Source: Algimonas arctica
Lineage (GTDB): Bacteria; Pseudomonadota; Alphaproteobacteria; Caulobacterales; Maricaulaceae
Reading direction: 5' to 3'
NCBI RefSeq assembly: GCF_014652695.1
Contig: NZ_BMZH01000019.1
Span: 1-33,876, forward strand
DNA: 33,876 bases
Shown here: in pieces, positions 7,935 through 15,774 of the stretch
Layout: each line of letters opens with the position of its first letter
Numbering within the stretch: the first letter of the stretch is position 1
Notes under the pieces: model-generated
What the model saw: the letters and a program-made list of their open reading frames with translations, nothing else
Told to the model about the DNA's origin: nothing
Databases searched by the model: none
Translations under genes and position numbers: made by a program

Positions 7935-9473
7935 ATGCAACCCCTTTCCCGATCTCCGCGATACCGCAGGACGTCCAAGCGCATAACGGCGCTTTTAGCA
8001 GCGACCTCGCTTAGCGCAGCCGCCCTATTTTCAGTAAATGCTATGGCGTCCAGTCACCGCGAAGCCCCCAGTATTACAGAAACGCCCAAAGTTGACGGAA
8101 CAGATTTTTATATGTTCCGCAGCTACGAGCCAGGTCGCGCCGGATATGTCACGTTCATCGCGAATTATCAGCCGCTACAAGCGCCTTATGGCGGTCCGAA
8201 CTATTTCACGATGGACCCGGACGCTCTCTATGAAATTCATATCGATAGTGATGGCGACGCCGTTGAAGATCTGACCTTTCAGTTCGATTTCGACAATAAC
8301 CTCGTCAATGGCACAGGCGTCACGCTCGACATTGGTGACAAAACTTTGGCGATTCCACTGCGTTATGCAGGCGGCGTTACGGCAGGCGACAGTAGCGCGC
8401 TCGGTGAGACTGAAAACTACAGCATGACTGTTGTTCAAGGTGATCGCCGGACCGGCACACGGACTGTTACAGGGTCCAGCTATGTAAAACCGCTCGATTA
8501 TGTCGGCACGAAGACTTTGCCCGACTATGAGGCCTATGCCGACCAATATGTCTATGACGTTACTTTGCCAAATTGTGCGTTGCCCGCCAAAGTTTTTGTC
8601 GGCCAACGCGCAGAAGCTTTTGCCGTTAACCTAGGTCAAGTTTTTGACCTTGTGAACTTAGTGCCGCTCGAAGGGTCAATTACCCAATCGCGCGAAAATG
8701 ATGATTTGGTTGGCAAAGCCAATATCACCTCCATCGCGATTGAAGCCCCGATTGCCTGCGTCACTGGTAATGGCAATGGCGTCATCGGCGCTTGGACAAC
8801 AGCGTCTCTGCCACAAGGCAGCCTTCGCGATCCGCTGCCAACTTATGAGCAAACCGAATTGCACGGCGGCTCTTATGTTCAAGTGTCACGCCTCTCCGCC
8901 CCCCTCGTCAATGAAGTCGTTATCGGACTGCCGGACAAAGATTTGTTCAATGCAGCAGAACCCTCCATTGATGCGGCACTGGCGGATTATGTCACGAACC
9001 CGACATTCCCGGCTCTGATCGATATCCTATTCCGGGACGCGTTGGGCGCGACAAGTAATATTGCGCCGTCCAACCTACCACGCACCGATCTGGTTGCGGC
9101 GTTCTTGACCGGTGTTGAAGGCGTCAATCAACAAGCGACTGTCACAGGGTCGGAAATGATGCGTCTGAATACGGCTATCGCACCGACACCTCGGGCGACA
9201 CAATCAAATCTCGGCGTAGCTGGGAATGATTTGGCCGGTTTCCCGAACGGACGCCGCCCCGGGGATGATGTCGTTGATATCGTCTTGCGGGTCGCAATGG
9301 GCGCTTTGTGCCATGATATTCCCGTGAACGGTGTTCCCACCAATCTCGGCTATTGCGCACCAGAAGACGCTCCCGTTGGCGATCAACCGTTTACGGATGG
9401 CGCTCCAATCTCGGCAATGGATGTTCAGAACGTATTTCCCTACCTGAACACACCGCTGCCGGGTGCGGAATAA
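7935..9473 (+). CDS. DUF4331 family secreted protein
   Basis: A 512-residue exported protein. A long, basic N-region and hydrophobic core lead to a signal-peptidase site after AMA (residues 36-38), giving the mature start SSHREAPSI. This SSHREAP opening followed by DGTDFYMFRS is diagnostic of DUF4331. Further family features are GPNYFTMDPDALYEIHIDSDGD (here cited by its residue span, about 82-103), the NDLAGFPNGRRPGDDVVDIVLR region (by ends, about 430-451) and a conserved C-terminal FPYLNTPLPGA. The family is widespread and its biochemical role is unestablished. Next to an ECF sigma factor and a lipoprotein gene transcribed together with it, an envelope-stress or surface role is plausible. 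The AAGGAGGG translation signal of the next gene overlaps this gene's stop. Confidence 0.92.
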   Translation: MQPLSRSPRYRRTSKRITALLAATSLSAAALFSVNAMASSHREAPSITETPKVDGTDFYMFRSYEPGRAGYVTFIANYQPLQAPYGGPNYFTMDPDALYEIHIDSDGDAVEDLTFQFDFDNNLVNGTGVTLDIGDKTLAIPLRYAGGVTAGDSSALGETENYSMTVVQGDRRTGTRTVTGSSYVKPLDYVGTKTLPDYEAYADQYVYDVTLPNCALPAKVFVGQRAEAFAVNLGQVFDLVNLVPLEGSITQSRENDDLVGKANITSIAIEAPIACVTGNGNGVIGAWTTASLPQGSLRDPLPTYEQTELHGGSYVQVSRLSAPLVNEVVIGLPDKDLFNAAEPSIDAALADYVTNPTFPALIDILFRDALGATSNIAPSNLPRTDLVAAFLTGVEGVNQQATVTGSEMMRLNTAIAPTPRATQSNLGVAGNDLAGFPNGRRPGDDVVDIVLRVAMGALCHDIPVNGVPTNLGYCAPEDAPVGDQPFTDGAPISAMDVQNVFPYLNTPLPGAE

Positions 9474-9486
9474 GGAGGGTCGTAAT

Positions 9487-9777
9487 ATGAAAACGACACA
9501 CTTAACCCTGATCCTCGCCCTACCCGTGCTCGTCGCGTGTAGTGGTGGTAGCAATGACTTTGTTCCGCCGCCCACAGGCGTCGTTATCATTCCGCCACCG
9601 CCGCCACCACCGCCTCCACCACCACCGCCAGCAACGGGCGATACAATCGACTCGTTTGGCGCTGGCTTCGCAACGGCCTTCCGGGCCGGCGTTCAGGCGG
9701 AACCGAGTGATCCCGTCGATGGCGATATTATCGCCATCGATAAAACAACGGATCCAGTCGATATTCCTAATCCCTGA
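9487..9777 (+). CDS. Small lipoprotein with polyproline tract
   Basis: A 96-residue lipoprotein. The signal peptide MKTTHLTLILALPVLVAC ends in a lipobox with Cys18 as the lipidated residue. A run of 13 prolines follows at about residues 36-48, then an acidic tail rich in Asp and Pro. I chose the ATG at 9487 over an in-frame GTG at 9463 because a strong ribosome site (AAGGAGGG, 9472-9479) sits 7 bases before it and the signal peptide starts properly there. It lies 13 bp after the DUF4331 gene and before a terminator, so the two form an operon. The proline tract probably acts as a rigid spacer off the membrane. Function unknown. Confidence 0.75.
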   Translation: MKTTHLTLILALPVLVACSGGSNDFVPPPTGVVIIPPPPPPPPPPPPPATGDTIDSFGAGFATAFRAGVQAEPSDPVDGDIIAIDKTTDPVDIPNP

Positions 9778-9800
9778 CCTAGACCTTTAAACGTCATGGG

Positions 9801-9835
9801 AAAGCCCGCACCGAGAGATCGGGGCGGGCTTTTTT
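9801..9835 (+). terminator. Rho-independent terminator of the DUF4331-lipoprotein operon
   Basis: A GC-rich stem (AAAGCCCGC pairing with GCGGGCTTT across a short loop) runs straight into a T-run, 24 bp after the lipoprotein stop. Confidence 0.88.
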
Positions 9836-9872
9836 ATGCGTGGAACTTTTATAAGATGTGGAGAACGCGCAT

Positions 9873-10379
9873 CTAACGCGGAGCGTCGAAATCCATCTCT
9901 ACAATAGAGAGCGCATTGATCTGCCACCCCCCGCCAGAGCTCACATAAATCAGATCAAACCGGATCGACTTGGGGCGAAAGTCAAACCCACCACGCAAAC
10001 GTAAAGATCCGTCGGGAAGAAGAGTCGGCGGCTGATAATAAGTTGGGCTGGACAAAATGGATCGACCTACATCAACGCGGTTCTGTCGCAGCTGTGCAAA
10101 AGATTGTGACAATCGGCCCGGACTGTTCTGTCTCTGAAAACCGTCCGTGCCGAGACTGTGGAGGACTTCGTAATTACCAGTGCGGTTAGCATTATCGAGG
10201 GCGATTAGGGTCGACCAGACCAGCCGTGCCTGTGTATTCTCATCCGGCAGAGCGGGGCGCTGCGTCTGTTGAGTCTGGGCCTGCTGCGCTTGAGCCATGG
10301 ACTGGCTCGGCATCCCAAAGAAGGTAAGGCACAACGCCAGACTCGCAACAGCCCCTTTGATCAATAGATTTGATTTCAT
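9873..10379 (-). CDS. Small secreted protein of unknown function
   Basis: A 168-residue exported protein. The signal peptide ends with SMA at residues 27-29, leaving a Gln-rich linker (QAQQAQTQQTQRPALP) before a folded domain of about 125 residues. That domain (RLVWSTLIALDNANRTGNYEVL, here by its ends, then LRGGFDFRPKSIRFDLIYV and WQINALSIVE) has the look of an NTF2/SnoaL-like alpha+beta fold, but I cannot name a family. I chose the ATG at 10377-10379 because a good GGAGA ribosome site precedes it and the signal peptide begins there; a longer upstream start would put a non-signal extension in front. It follows the adhesin gene on the same strand after a terminator. Confidence 0.75.
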   Translation of the reverse strand: MKSNLLIKGAVASLALCLTFFGMPSQSMAQAQQAQTQQTQRPALPDENTQARLVWSTLIALDNANRTGNYEVLHSLGTDGFQRQNSPGRLSQSFAQLRQNRVDVGRSILSSPTYYQPPTLLPDGSLRLRGGFDFRPKSIRFDLIYVSSGGGWQINALSIVEMDFDAPR

Positions 10380-10394
10380 AATTAGTCTCCAGAA

Positions 10395-10440
10395 CAAAAA
10401 AAGACGGCTCTGATCCCCACATAAGATCAAAGCCGCCTTA
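10395..10440 (-). terminator. Rho-independent terminator of the adhesin gene
   Basis: Read on the minus strand: AAGGCGGCTTTGATC pairs imperfectly with GATCAGAGCCGTCTT across a 9-base loop and is followed by a run of T (7 A on the plus strand, 10396-10402). It lies about 50 bp after the adhesin stop and just before the start of the 168-residue secreted protein gene. Confidence 0.8.
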
Positions 10441-10489
10441 ATGCTGACAATAAGTCTACCCGTATTTAACCGGCAGACAGACTGGCATT

Positions 10490-12016
10490 CTACCAGCTGG
10501 CATTAAAGCCAGCGCGCGCGCCCGTGCTGCCATTGTCAGCCCCCGTTGTGACCGAGCCGTTCAACTGGAACGTATCGTTCAGGCGGTAAGCGACGGAACC
10601 GGCGAACGCGCTTTCGTCATCATAGTAACCAAAGCCACCAGAGACAGCGAAGGTGTGACCCAGCGCAACATAGGCGGGATCAAGCGCAAGGGCCGCAGCT
10701 ACACCGGCCCGGACGTCAAGGATGTCGTCAATGTTCTGCGAAATTTTCGCAGAGTTCGATCCGATACTGGCCGAGTTCAGCGCAATCGCAGCGCTGGCGG
10801 AAGCCAATCCATCCGTATTGCGTTGGATGGCACCGCCATTCGCCGCGATTGCCATCATATTCGAGTTGATGGCACCTGTATTGTTAGAGATCGCCTGCGA
10901 ATTGGCTGCTTGGCCATTCTGCAAGGTGAAGTCTGCGGCGACATTGCCGTCACGGTCTGTCGTCACTAGCCCAATATCGCCTGTTTGTGCGCTTGTGCTC
11001 AGGGCCGATGATAGACCTGCAAAGGTGTAAGTATTGCCCGACGTCCCAATGGCGACCTGATTGGCTCGGGTTGTTGTCGCGCCGTTCCCGATGGCTGTTG
11101 AATTGACAAAGCCTGCATTGGCCTGATTACCTAAGGCTGTCGCCGTGTCAGCACTGGCGACTGCCGCTTCACCCACAGCAAGAGATCTTATGCCGGAGGC
11201 GTTAGCCAAGTGGCCAAAAGCTTGCGCCCGTTCAGCGGTTGCCATTGCTTGCCAACCAATGGCTGTTGCACCTGGTCCCATCGCCATGGACTCACCGCCA
11301 ACTACTGTGGTCGAATTACCGTTCGCCATAGCCATTGTGCCGATTGCGATAGCGTCATTGCCGATGGCGGAAGATTGATTACCCATCGCCACTGACTCAA
11401 GCCCGCCTGCTGACGCCGCTTCGCCGACAGCAAGAGAGCGAACTCCCGACGCATTGGCTAAATGACCGATAGCGTGTGCGCGTTCGGCCGCTGCCGATGC
11501 TTGCCATCCAAAGGCTGTTGCAGCGGTTCCGACGGCCATAGCCTCGCCACCAACAGCTGTCGTGGAATTCCCGTTGGCAACGCTTTCTGTGCCAATTGCG
11601 ACAGCATCAACGCCTGTCGCACTCGCAACATTGCCAATCGCAATGGCCTGTTCACTATTCGCGCTTGCCCCTTCGCCGACGGCTAATGTGCGGTCGCCAA
11701 CGGCGTTGGCGAGATGTCCAAAGGCGTGCGCGCGTTCGCCGACCGCGTTTGAGCGCCAGCCAAAGGCTGTTGCAGCAACACCAATTGCGCTAGCTTCACC
11801 GCCGACAGCCGTTGTCGATGGGCCCGTTGCCGTGCTGTCCGTGCCGACAGCTAAAGCGTCAGGACCGTTTGCATCGGCGTTCACGCCGCATTCGAGCGCG
11901 GTCGCTTCGTCGCCAACATTGCAATCAGGTGTGGCATCCGCAAAAGCGGTCGCAGACATCCCAAGCGAGAGGCCTAGGGCGAGAGTTGAAAATGTGTAAA
12001 AGGATGTTTTGCGCAT
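10490..12016 (-). CDS. Trimeric autotransporter adhesin (YadA-like)
   Basis: A 508-residue outer-membrane adhesin. The order is: signal peptide (cleavage after TAFA, residue ~26); a head of 14-residue beta-roll (Hep_Hag/YadA head) repeats typified by AVGxxAxAxGxxAT; a Ser/Asn/Ala-rich coiled stalk (~350-430); and a C-terminal YadA membrane anchor (~432-508) that ends in Trp, as outer-membrane beta-barrels do. The head repeats are organised as three 84-residue super-repeats (residues 56-139, 140-223, 224-307), each with six units, and an AFGW and an AFGH/AIGH unit recur at the same places. Such proteins trimerise, secrete their own passenger and bind surfaces or other cells. At 508 residues it is a short member of the class. 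Confidence 0.92.
   Translation of the reverse strand: MRKTSFYTFSTLALGLSLGMSATAFADATPDCNVGDEATALECGVNADANGPDALAVGTDSTATGPSTTAVGGEASAIGVAATAFGWRSNAVGERAHAFGHLANAVGDRTLAVGEGASANSEQAIAIGNVASATGVDAVAIGTESVANGNSTTAVGGEAMAVGTAATAFGWQASAAAERAHAIGHLANASGVRSLAVGEAASAGGLESVAMGNQSSAIGNDAIAIGTMAMANGNSTTVVGGESMAMGPGATAIGWQAMATAERAQAFGHLANASGIRSLAVGEAAVASADTATALGNQANAGFVNSTAIGNGATTTRANQVAIGTSGNTYTFAGLSSALSTSAQTGDIGLVTTDRDGNVAADFTLQNGQAANSQAISNNTGAINSNMMAIAANGGAIQRNTDGLASASAAIALNSASIGSNSAKISQNIDDILDVRAGVAAALALDPAYVALGHTFAVSGGFGYYDDESAFAGSVAYRLNDTFQLNGSVTTGADNGSTGARAGFNASW
11096..11851 (-). repeat. Three tandem 252-bp coding repeats in the adhesin head
   Basis: The units lie at 11600-11851, 11348-11599 and 11096-11347. 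Each encodes 84 residues, made of six 14-residue beta-roll repeats in the same order. Units 2 and 3 are closest to each other (both have NGNSTT and ERA, then HLANASG and RSLAVGEA). This is a natural substrate for slippage or recombination that would change head length in steps of 252 bp. Confidence 0.85.
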
Positions 12017-12361
12017 GAAGACGGTCTTTCTCGAACATTGCTACAGGATCGTATCTATAGCTACGTTGACGAGGCCGAGTTTGGTGCAGAAGGCTTGTTT
12101 TGATTTCTGGAATCAAAGGAGTTTTATGTGACGATAATTTTCCATCGTCATATTCAACGGAAGCAGTTTTCTGCCTGAAACTGCTGGCCTTCATTCACTC
12201 GGCCAAGGTCCGCTATGGGGATAAACTTCCGTTTTCTAACTTGGTTGCTATTTTCGACTGGACTTCATCGTCTAAGGAAGCGGTAGTTCAGTTATGGCCC
12301 GAAAATCGGGACTTCTCTCAGTAGCGGCGCACATTGAGTGCGCACGAAACTGGAGACAGAC
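12017..12361. other. Intergenic region, divergent; no supported gene
   Basis: These 345 bases separate the adhesin gene (minus) from the DUF3489 gene (plus). I see a perfect 7-bp inverted repeat TGACGAT/ATCGTCA (12129-12135 and 12144-12150) and a small CCCGA/TCGGG hairpin (12298-12310). The left boundary of the serine-recombinase module probably lies here. A 74-codon open frame inside looks spurious. Confidence 0.4.
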
Positions 12362-12679
12362 ATGACGACTAAAACTACTAATTCTATCGCGCTGAAATCG
12401 GCTTCATCCGTGAGCACAGCTCTTAATCCACCACGGGATGGCACCAAACAAGCCAAGCTTGTGAGCATGCTGTCGCGCAAGAGCGGAGCGACGCTCGCTA
12501 AAGCGAGTGAGACCCTCGGCTGGCAGCCCCACACAACCAGCGCCACAATGACGGGTCTGCGGAAACGCGGATACGCGATTGAGCGACAAGCCCGCGACGG
12601 TAAGCCGTCCATCTACCGTATTGATGCGGAGAAGACAGCTCCGCTGCCAGAGACAGTTGACGCTGAAGTAACATCATGA
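12362..12679 (+). CDS. DUF3489 family protein (winged-helix-like)
   Basis: A 105-residue protein with a helix-turn-helix-like core at residues ~28-82 (KLVSMLSRKSGATLAKASET, then GWQPHTTSATMTGLRKRGY, then KPSIYRID), typical of DUF3489. These small proteins are regularly encoded next to DUF2924 and a large serine recombinase in alphaproteobacteria, and probably bind DNA. The ATG at 12362 is preceded by GGAGAC, so I prefer it to the in-frame GTG at 12338. Its stop overlaps the ATG of the DUF2924 gene (ATGA). Confidence 0.88.
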   Translation: MTTKTTNSIALKSASSVSTALNPPRDGTKQAKLVSMLSRKSGATLAKASETLGWQPHTTSATMTGLRKRGYAIERQARDGKPSIYRIDAEKTAPLPETVDAEVTS

Positions 12680-13170
12680 GCGCCTTGGACAATCAACTAA
12701 TTGAGCGGTTGGATCAATTCCAAAGCTTAGAGCGCGAGGATCTTATATCCCTCTGGCATAAGGCTTACGACAGCCCGCCGTTCAAAGGCGCGCGTCGCGG
12801 AACACTGTTACGAGGCGTCAGCTATGCAGAGCAGGCTAAGGCGCAGGGTCATCTAAAATCGAAGACCAAACGAAAGCTGATCAAAATCGCTCAAGCGGCG
12901 TCGGCGTCATTGGTCGAAAATTTACTAAGTGATGAGGGCACGGGGGCCTGCAAAGGACGGGGGTCATTGACCCATGAAAAGCCAGTGCTCCCAACCCTCC
13001 AGCTTGGCTCTCAAATTGTTCGAGAGTGGAACGGTAAAACTTATACGGTGCATTCCACCGATCAGGGCTTTGTCCTGAACGGCGTAACCTACACATCGCT
13101 CTCAGCAGTGGCGAAAGCCATTACAGGCGCGCACTGGTCAGGACCGCGCTTCTTTGGAGTAAGTGGATAG
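12676..13170 (+). CDS. DUF2924 family protein
   Basis: A 164-residue protein of the recombinase-associated DUF2924 family. The N-terminal half is helical (LEREDLISLWHKAYDSPPFK; then RGTLLRGVSYAEQAKAQG). The C-terminal half is the conserved beta region LGSQIVREWNGKTYTVHST, with GFVLNGVTYTSLSAVAKAITG and HWSGPRFFG, which resembles the small DNA-binding domain seen in such proteins. Length is normal and there is no signal peptide. It is translationally coupled to DUF3489 and ends 12 bp before the recombinase. It is likely an accessory factor of the recombinase, or a gene maintained with it; its function has not been shown as far as I know. Confidence 0.9.
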   Translation: MSALDNQLIERLDQFQSLEREDLISLWHKAYDSPPFKGARRGTLLRGVSYAEQAKAQGHLKSKTKRKLIKIAQAASASLVENLLSDEGTGACKGRGSLTHEKPVLPTLQLGSQIVREWNGKTYTVHSTDQGFVLNGVTYTSLSAVAKAITGAHWSGPRFFGVSG

Positions 13171-13182
13171 GAGGGGAGGGGT

Positions 13183-14904
13183 TTGTCCTCAGCTATTCCA
13201 ACCACACTCCGCTGCGCAGTCTATACCCGGAAGTCCCACGAGGAGGGTCTCGATCAGGACTTCAACTCGCTGGACGCTCAGTCAGAATCTTGTCGCGCTT
13301 ACATCCTGTCTCAAGCGGGCCTGGGCTGGCAGCTGCGAGATAGACCCTATGATGATGGCGGTATCTCGGGAGGGCATATGGACCGTCCGGGACTGCAGGC
13401 ATTGATCGCAGATATCGAAGCGGGCCTGATCGACGTCGTGGTTGTCTACAAAGTCGACCGTCAAACGCGCTCGCTATCGGACTTCTCAAGACTAGTGGAG
13501 GCTTTTGACAAGTACGGCGTCTCATTCGTCTCGGTCACCCAAGCGTTTAACACAACGACGTCGATGGGGCGACTGACCCTCAACGTGCTGCTCTCATTCG
13601 CCCAATTTGAACGCGAGGTCACCGCCGAGCGTATTCGGGATAAGATCGCAGCGTCTAAGGCCAAAGGCATGTGGATGGGTGGTCTCGTACCGCTAGGCTA
13701 CCGCAGCGAAGGTCGGAAGCTGGTGATTGAGGAAGAGGGGCAGCGACAAGACGAAGGGCTTGGAGAAGCGGAGACCGTCAGGATGATCTTTCGACTTTAT
13801 GCCGAACATCAGAATGTGAGGCTGGTCAAACTCGCGCTCGACGCGATGGGCGTCCTATCAAAGCAACGAACGACGAAAACAGGAAAGGCGACTGGAGGTA
13901 AGCCATTCTCTCGCGGTCATCTCCATAGGATCCTGACCAACCCTGTCTACACTGGCAAAATCGTTCACAAGGGCACAGTTCATGACGGACTTCACGACCC
14001 CATCATAAGCCAAGAGGTCTGGGATAGGGCTCAGGCACTATTGGAAGACAACGCAAGCAACCGAACGCATAAAACCAATGCGAACTCTTCGCTGATCCTC
14101 GCAGGGCTTCTAGAAGATGTTGAGGGGCACCCCTTGGTTCCACATTATACCAAAGCGCACGGAAAGCGTTATCGATACTATGTCAGTCGTGATCTGAAGA
14201 CCGGCGATCAGGGCAGCGGCTGGCGCATTCCGGCTAAGACGATTGAGCCTGTCGTGCTGTCTACAATCAGAGAACACCTGACAGATGATCGCAAGTTTAT
14301 AGAGTTGCTACATCTGGAAGGAGCAGAAGCAATGTCGCTCCAAGCCATACTGGCAAATGCAAAGGAGTTAGCGGTTCAGTTGATGTTCAAAGATCGGGCT
14401 AGACTTCAGTCCATAATCCCAAAGCTGATCCAACGCATTGCGCTGGAGCAAGGCCAGATCACGATCTACTTGAGCGCTGCGGGTTTAGCGGAGTACTTTC
14501 CTGCCATCCCATCAATTACCCATGACGGTGCCAGCGACTATTCGATAACGGCACCGATCAATATCCGAAGACGCGGGCAGGAGATGAAGATGGTATTGGG
14601 TGCGAAGGCCGTGCCAGCGTCGAATGTAGATGATGCTCTTGTTCTTCTGGTGGCGAGAGCTGTTCTCTTACGCGACCAGCTGGAGACCAATGAAATTACC
14701 TCAATCGGTGAGTTCGCTGAAGCTCAGAGTATCCACCACAGCGACGCGAAGAAACTGGTTCCGCTCGGCTATCTGGCACCGAGTATTATTGAGGATATTC
14801 TCAAGGGCCATCAACCGGTTGAACTCACCGCGAGAGAGCTCCACCGGATGACCGATTTGCCGCTCTGCTGGGCGCAGCAACGCCATCGTCTCGCCTTCCA
14901 CTAA
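13183..14904 (+). CDS. Large serine recombinase (resolvase/invertase family)
   Basis: A 573-residue site-specific recombinase. The catalytic domain begins CAVYTRKS with the nucleophile Ser18 and continues with DGGISGGHMDRPGL and YKVDRQTRS (Arg93, Arg96). The recombinase domain follows, from GYRSEGRKL (~residue 172) through GHLHRILTNPVYTGKIVHKG. The usual zinc-ribbon segment is present in outline (SSLILAGLLEDVEGHPLVPH) but lacks its cysteines, a common state in this DUF2924-linked subgroup. The start is TTG at 13183 behind a very strong purine-rich site (GAGGGGAGGGG); no better ATG exists upstream before the DUF2924 stop. It probably moves or inverts the element to which DUF3489 and DUF2924 belong. 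Confidence 0.92.
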   Translation: MSSAIPTTLRCAVYTRKSHEEGLDQDFNSLDAQSESCRAYILSQAGLGWQLRDRPYDDGGISGGHMDRPGLQALIADIEAGLIDVVVVYKVDRQTRSLSDFSRLVEAFDKYGVSFVSVTQAFNTTTSMGRLTLNVLLSFAQFEREVTAERIRDKIAASKAKGMWMGGLVPLGYRSEGRKLVIEEEGQRQDEGLGEAETVRMIFRLYAEHQNVRLVKLALDAMGVLSKQRTTKTGKATGGKPFSRGHLHRILTNPVYTGKIVHKGTVHDGLHDPIISQEVWDRAQALLEDNASNRTHKTNANSSLILAGLLEDVEGHPLVPHYTKAHGKRYRYYVSRDLKTGDQGSGWRIPAKTIEPVVLSTIREHLTDDRKFIELLHLEGAEAMSLQAILANAKELAVQLMFKDRARLQSIIPKLIQRIALEQGQITIYLSAAGLAEYFPAIPSITHDGASDYSITAPINIRRRGQEMKMVLGAKAVPASNVDDALVLLVARAVLLRDQLETNEITSIGEFAEAQSIHHSDAKKLVPLGYLAPSIIEDILKGHQPVELTARELHRMTDLPLCWAQQRHRLAFH

Positions 14905-15128
14905 GCATCATGCCTGACCACCAAGCGGGCTCGGAAAACGGCCGGAGAGACGGGGCGCGAGATATCGCAGAAACTGGCTGAATTTGGCGTCTCTCGCGAT
15001 CTTGGATCAGTCTCACATCTCGCTAACCGACGGAAACTACGGGTTTATATCGAGAGATGTTGGAACGACCTGTTCGCCAGCCGAACGACTGGTGGTGGGC
15101 GCAGTCTTTGGCGAACCAGTCTCGCGCC

Positions 15129-15153
15129 AAATTCCCTGATATACCGGGAATTT
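15129..15153. repeat. Inverted repeat AAATTCCC/GGGAATTT, copy 1
   Basis: Perfect 8-bp arms at 15129-15136 and 15146-15153 around a 9-base centre; a further AGGGAAAT half-copy follows at 15156-15163. The same arms recur about 105 bp downstream. Confidence 0.7.
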
Positions 15154-15234
15154 ACAGGGAAATCGCACGATTTTGACTCGTCAGGTGCTCCTAGCGACGC
15201 ATTTAGCCCCTGAAAATTGTACACTTTCGTGTCA

Positions 15235-15261
15235 AATTCCCTAAAAATATAACAGGGAATT
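15235..15261. repeat. Inverted repeat AATTCCCT/AGGGAATT, copy 2
   Basis: Perfect 8-bp arms at 15235-15242 and 15254-15261 around an 11-base A/T-rich centre. The arms match copy 1 at 15129-15153. Both lie between the serine recombinase and the truncated IS6-type element. Confidence 0.7.
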
Positions 15262-15298
15262 ATTAGGCGAGAAAATCGTGTTTTAGCGACGAACAGGG

Positions 15299-15448
15299 GC
15301 GGATGCTCTCGTGGCAGACGTCGATACCGCGCTTATGAAGAAGATCTTCCACATTCCGAAACGAGGGCGGAGAACGAACATACATCATCACGGTGATTTG
15401 GATAACTTCCCGAGATATTTTGGAGTAGCGAAATGGGCTCTTGGCCAA
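15299..15448 (-). pseudogene. IS6-family transposase, 5' fragment
   Basis: Encodes only the first 50 residues of a transposase normally near 230 residues. The preserved part includes the conserved motif RNVEDLLHKRGIDVCHESIR (residues 31-50); the DDE catalytic domain is entirely missing. The initiation codon is TTG rather than ATG and several core residues differ from the right-hand copy (FRYSKISREVIQ against FRYFKTSREVIQ), consistent with an old, dead copy. The fragment ends exactly at the junction with the recombinase tail. Confidence 0.82.
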
Positions 15449-15498
15449 AGGAAAATTCTACCATGAGGCCGTTAAAACAAAGTTCCCATGACAATGCC
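15299..15498 (-). mobile_element. Truncated IS6-family insertion sequence (left end plus 5' part of transposase)
   Basis: About 200 bp of an IS6/IS26-family element survive. The transposase N-terminus (residues SPFRY, SREVIQITVMMYVRSPPS, FRNVEDLLHKRGIDVCHESIR) starts at a TTG at 15446-15448 and breaks after 50 codons, at 15299, where the serine-recombinase tail begins. Upstream on the minus strand, 50 bp before the start codon, lies GGCATTGTCATGGGAAC (complement of 15482-15498). The same sequence, with two differences, sits 49 bp before the transposase start of the second copy at the right end of the window, so it should be the element's terminal inverted repeat. Confidence 0.8.
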
Positions 15499-15774
15499 GT
15501 GCCCGATGATGGTGGCGCAAAGTGTCCGGCCAAACTGTTTAGCTTGGCTATACCCATACTAAACAACGTGATGATCGCTTGAGAGGTTTTCCATCTGTTG
15601 ATCGGGTAACAAAACAAATCTAATAGCCACCACCTCTGGCTAATTCAGCAAAATAATGGTGGAGTTCTTAAGCATGTCCTCAAAGCAAAAAATATCTTCT
15701 ACGGTTCTAATCAATCACGCAGCAGGCTGCTTGGGGCCTCCCAAAAATCTACTGGTAACAGCCCGATTGACTCG
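15499..15774. other. Intergenic region left of the glucan locus; no gene seen
   Basis: 276 bases between the IS6-type end and the DUF6445 stop codon. A/T-rich. I found no convincing open frame and no strong terminator. Confidence 0.45.

Larger units (their letters stand above)
14905..15298. other. Non-coding tail of the recombinase module
   Basis: No supported gene in these 394 bases. The region holds two AATTCCC-type inverted repeats (listed separately) and repeated TAGCGACG strings at 15192 and 15284. It ends abruptly against the IS6-type transposase fragment at 15299. It is the most likely place for the right boundary or attachment site of the recombinase module. Confidence 0.5.

Noticed and set aside
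11096-11851. Regularly spaced repeats that could suggest a CRISPR array
   Set aside because: The repeats are in-frame 14-residue beta-roll units of an adhesin, without identical repeats or unique spacers.
12100-12324. 74-codon plus-strand open frame between the adhesin and DUF3489 genes
   Set aside because: No ribosome site, no recognisable motif, composition like non-coding DNA.
15333-15617. 94-codon minus-strand frame over the IS6 remnant
   Set aside because: It is in a different frame from the transposase fragment and crosses the IS terminal sequence.
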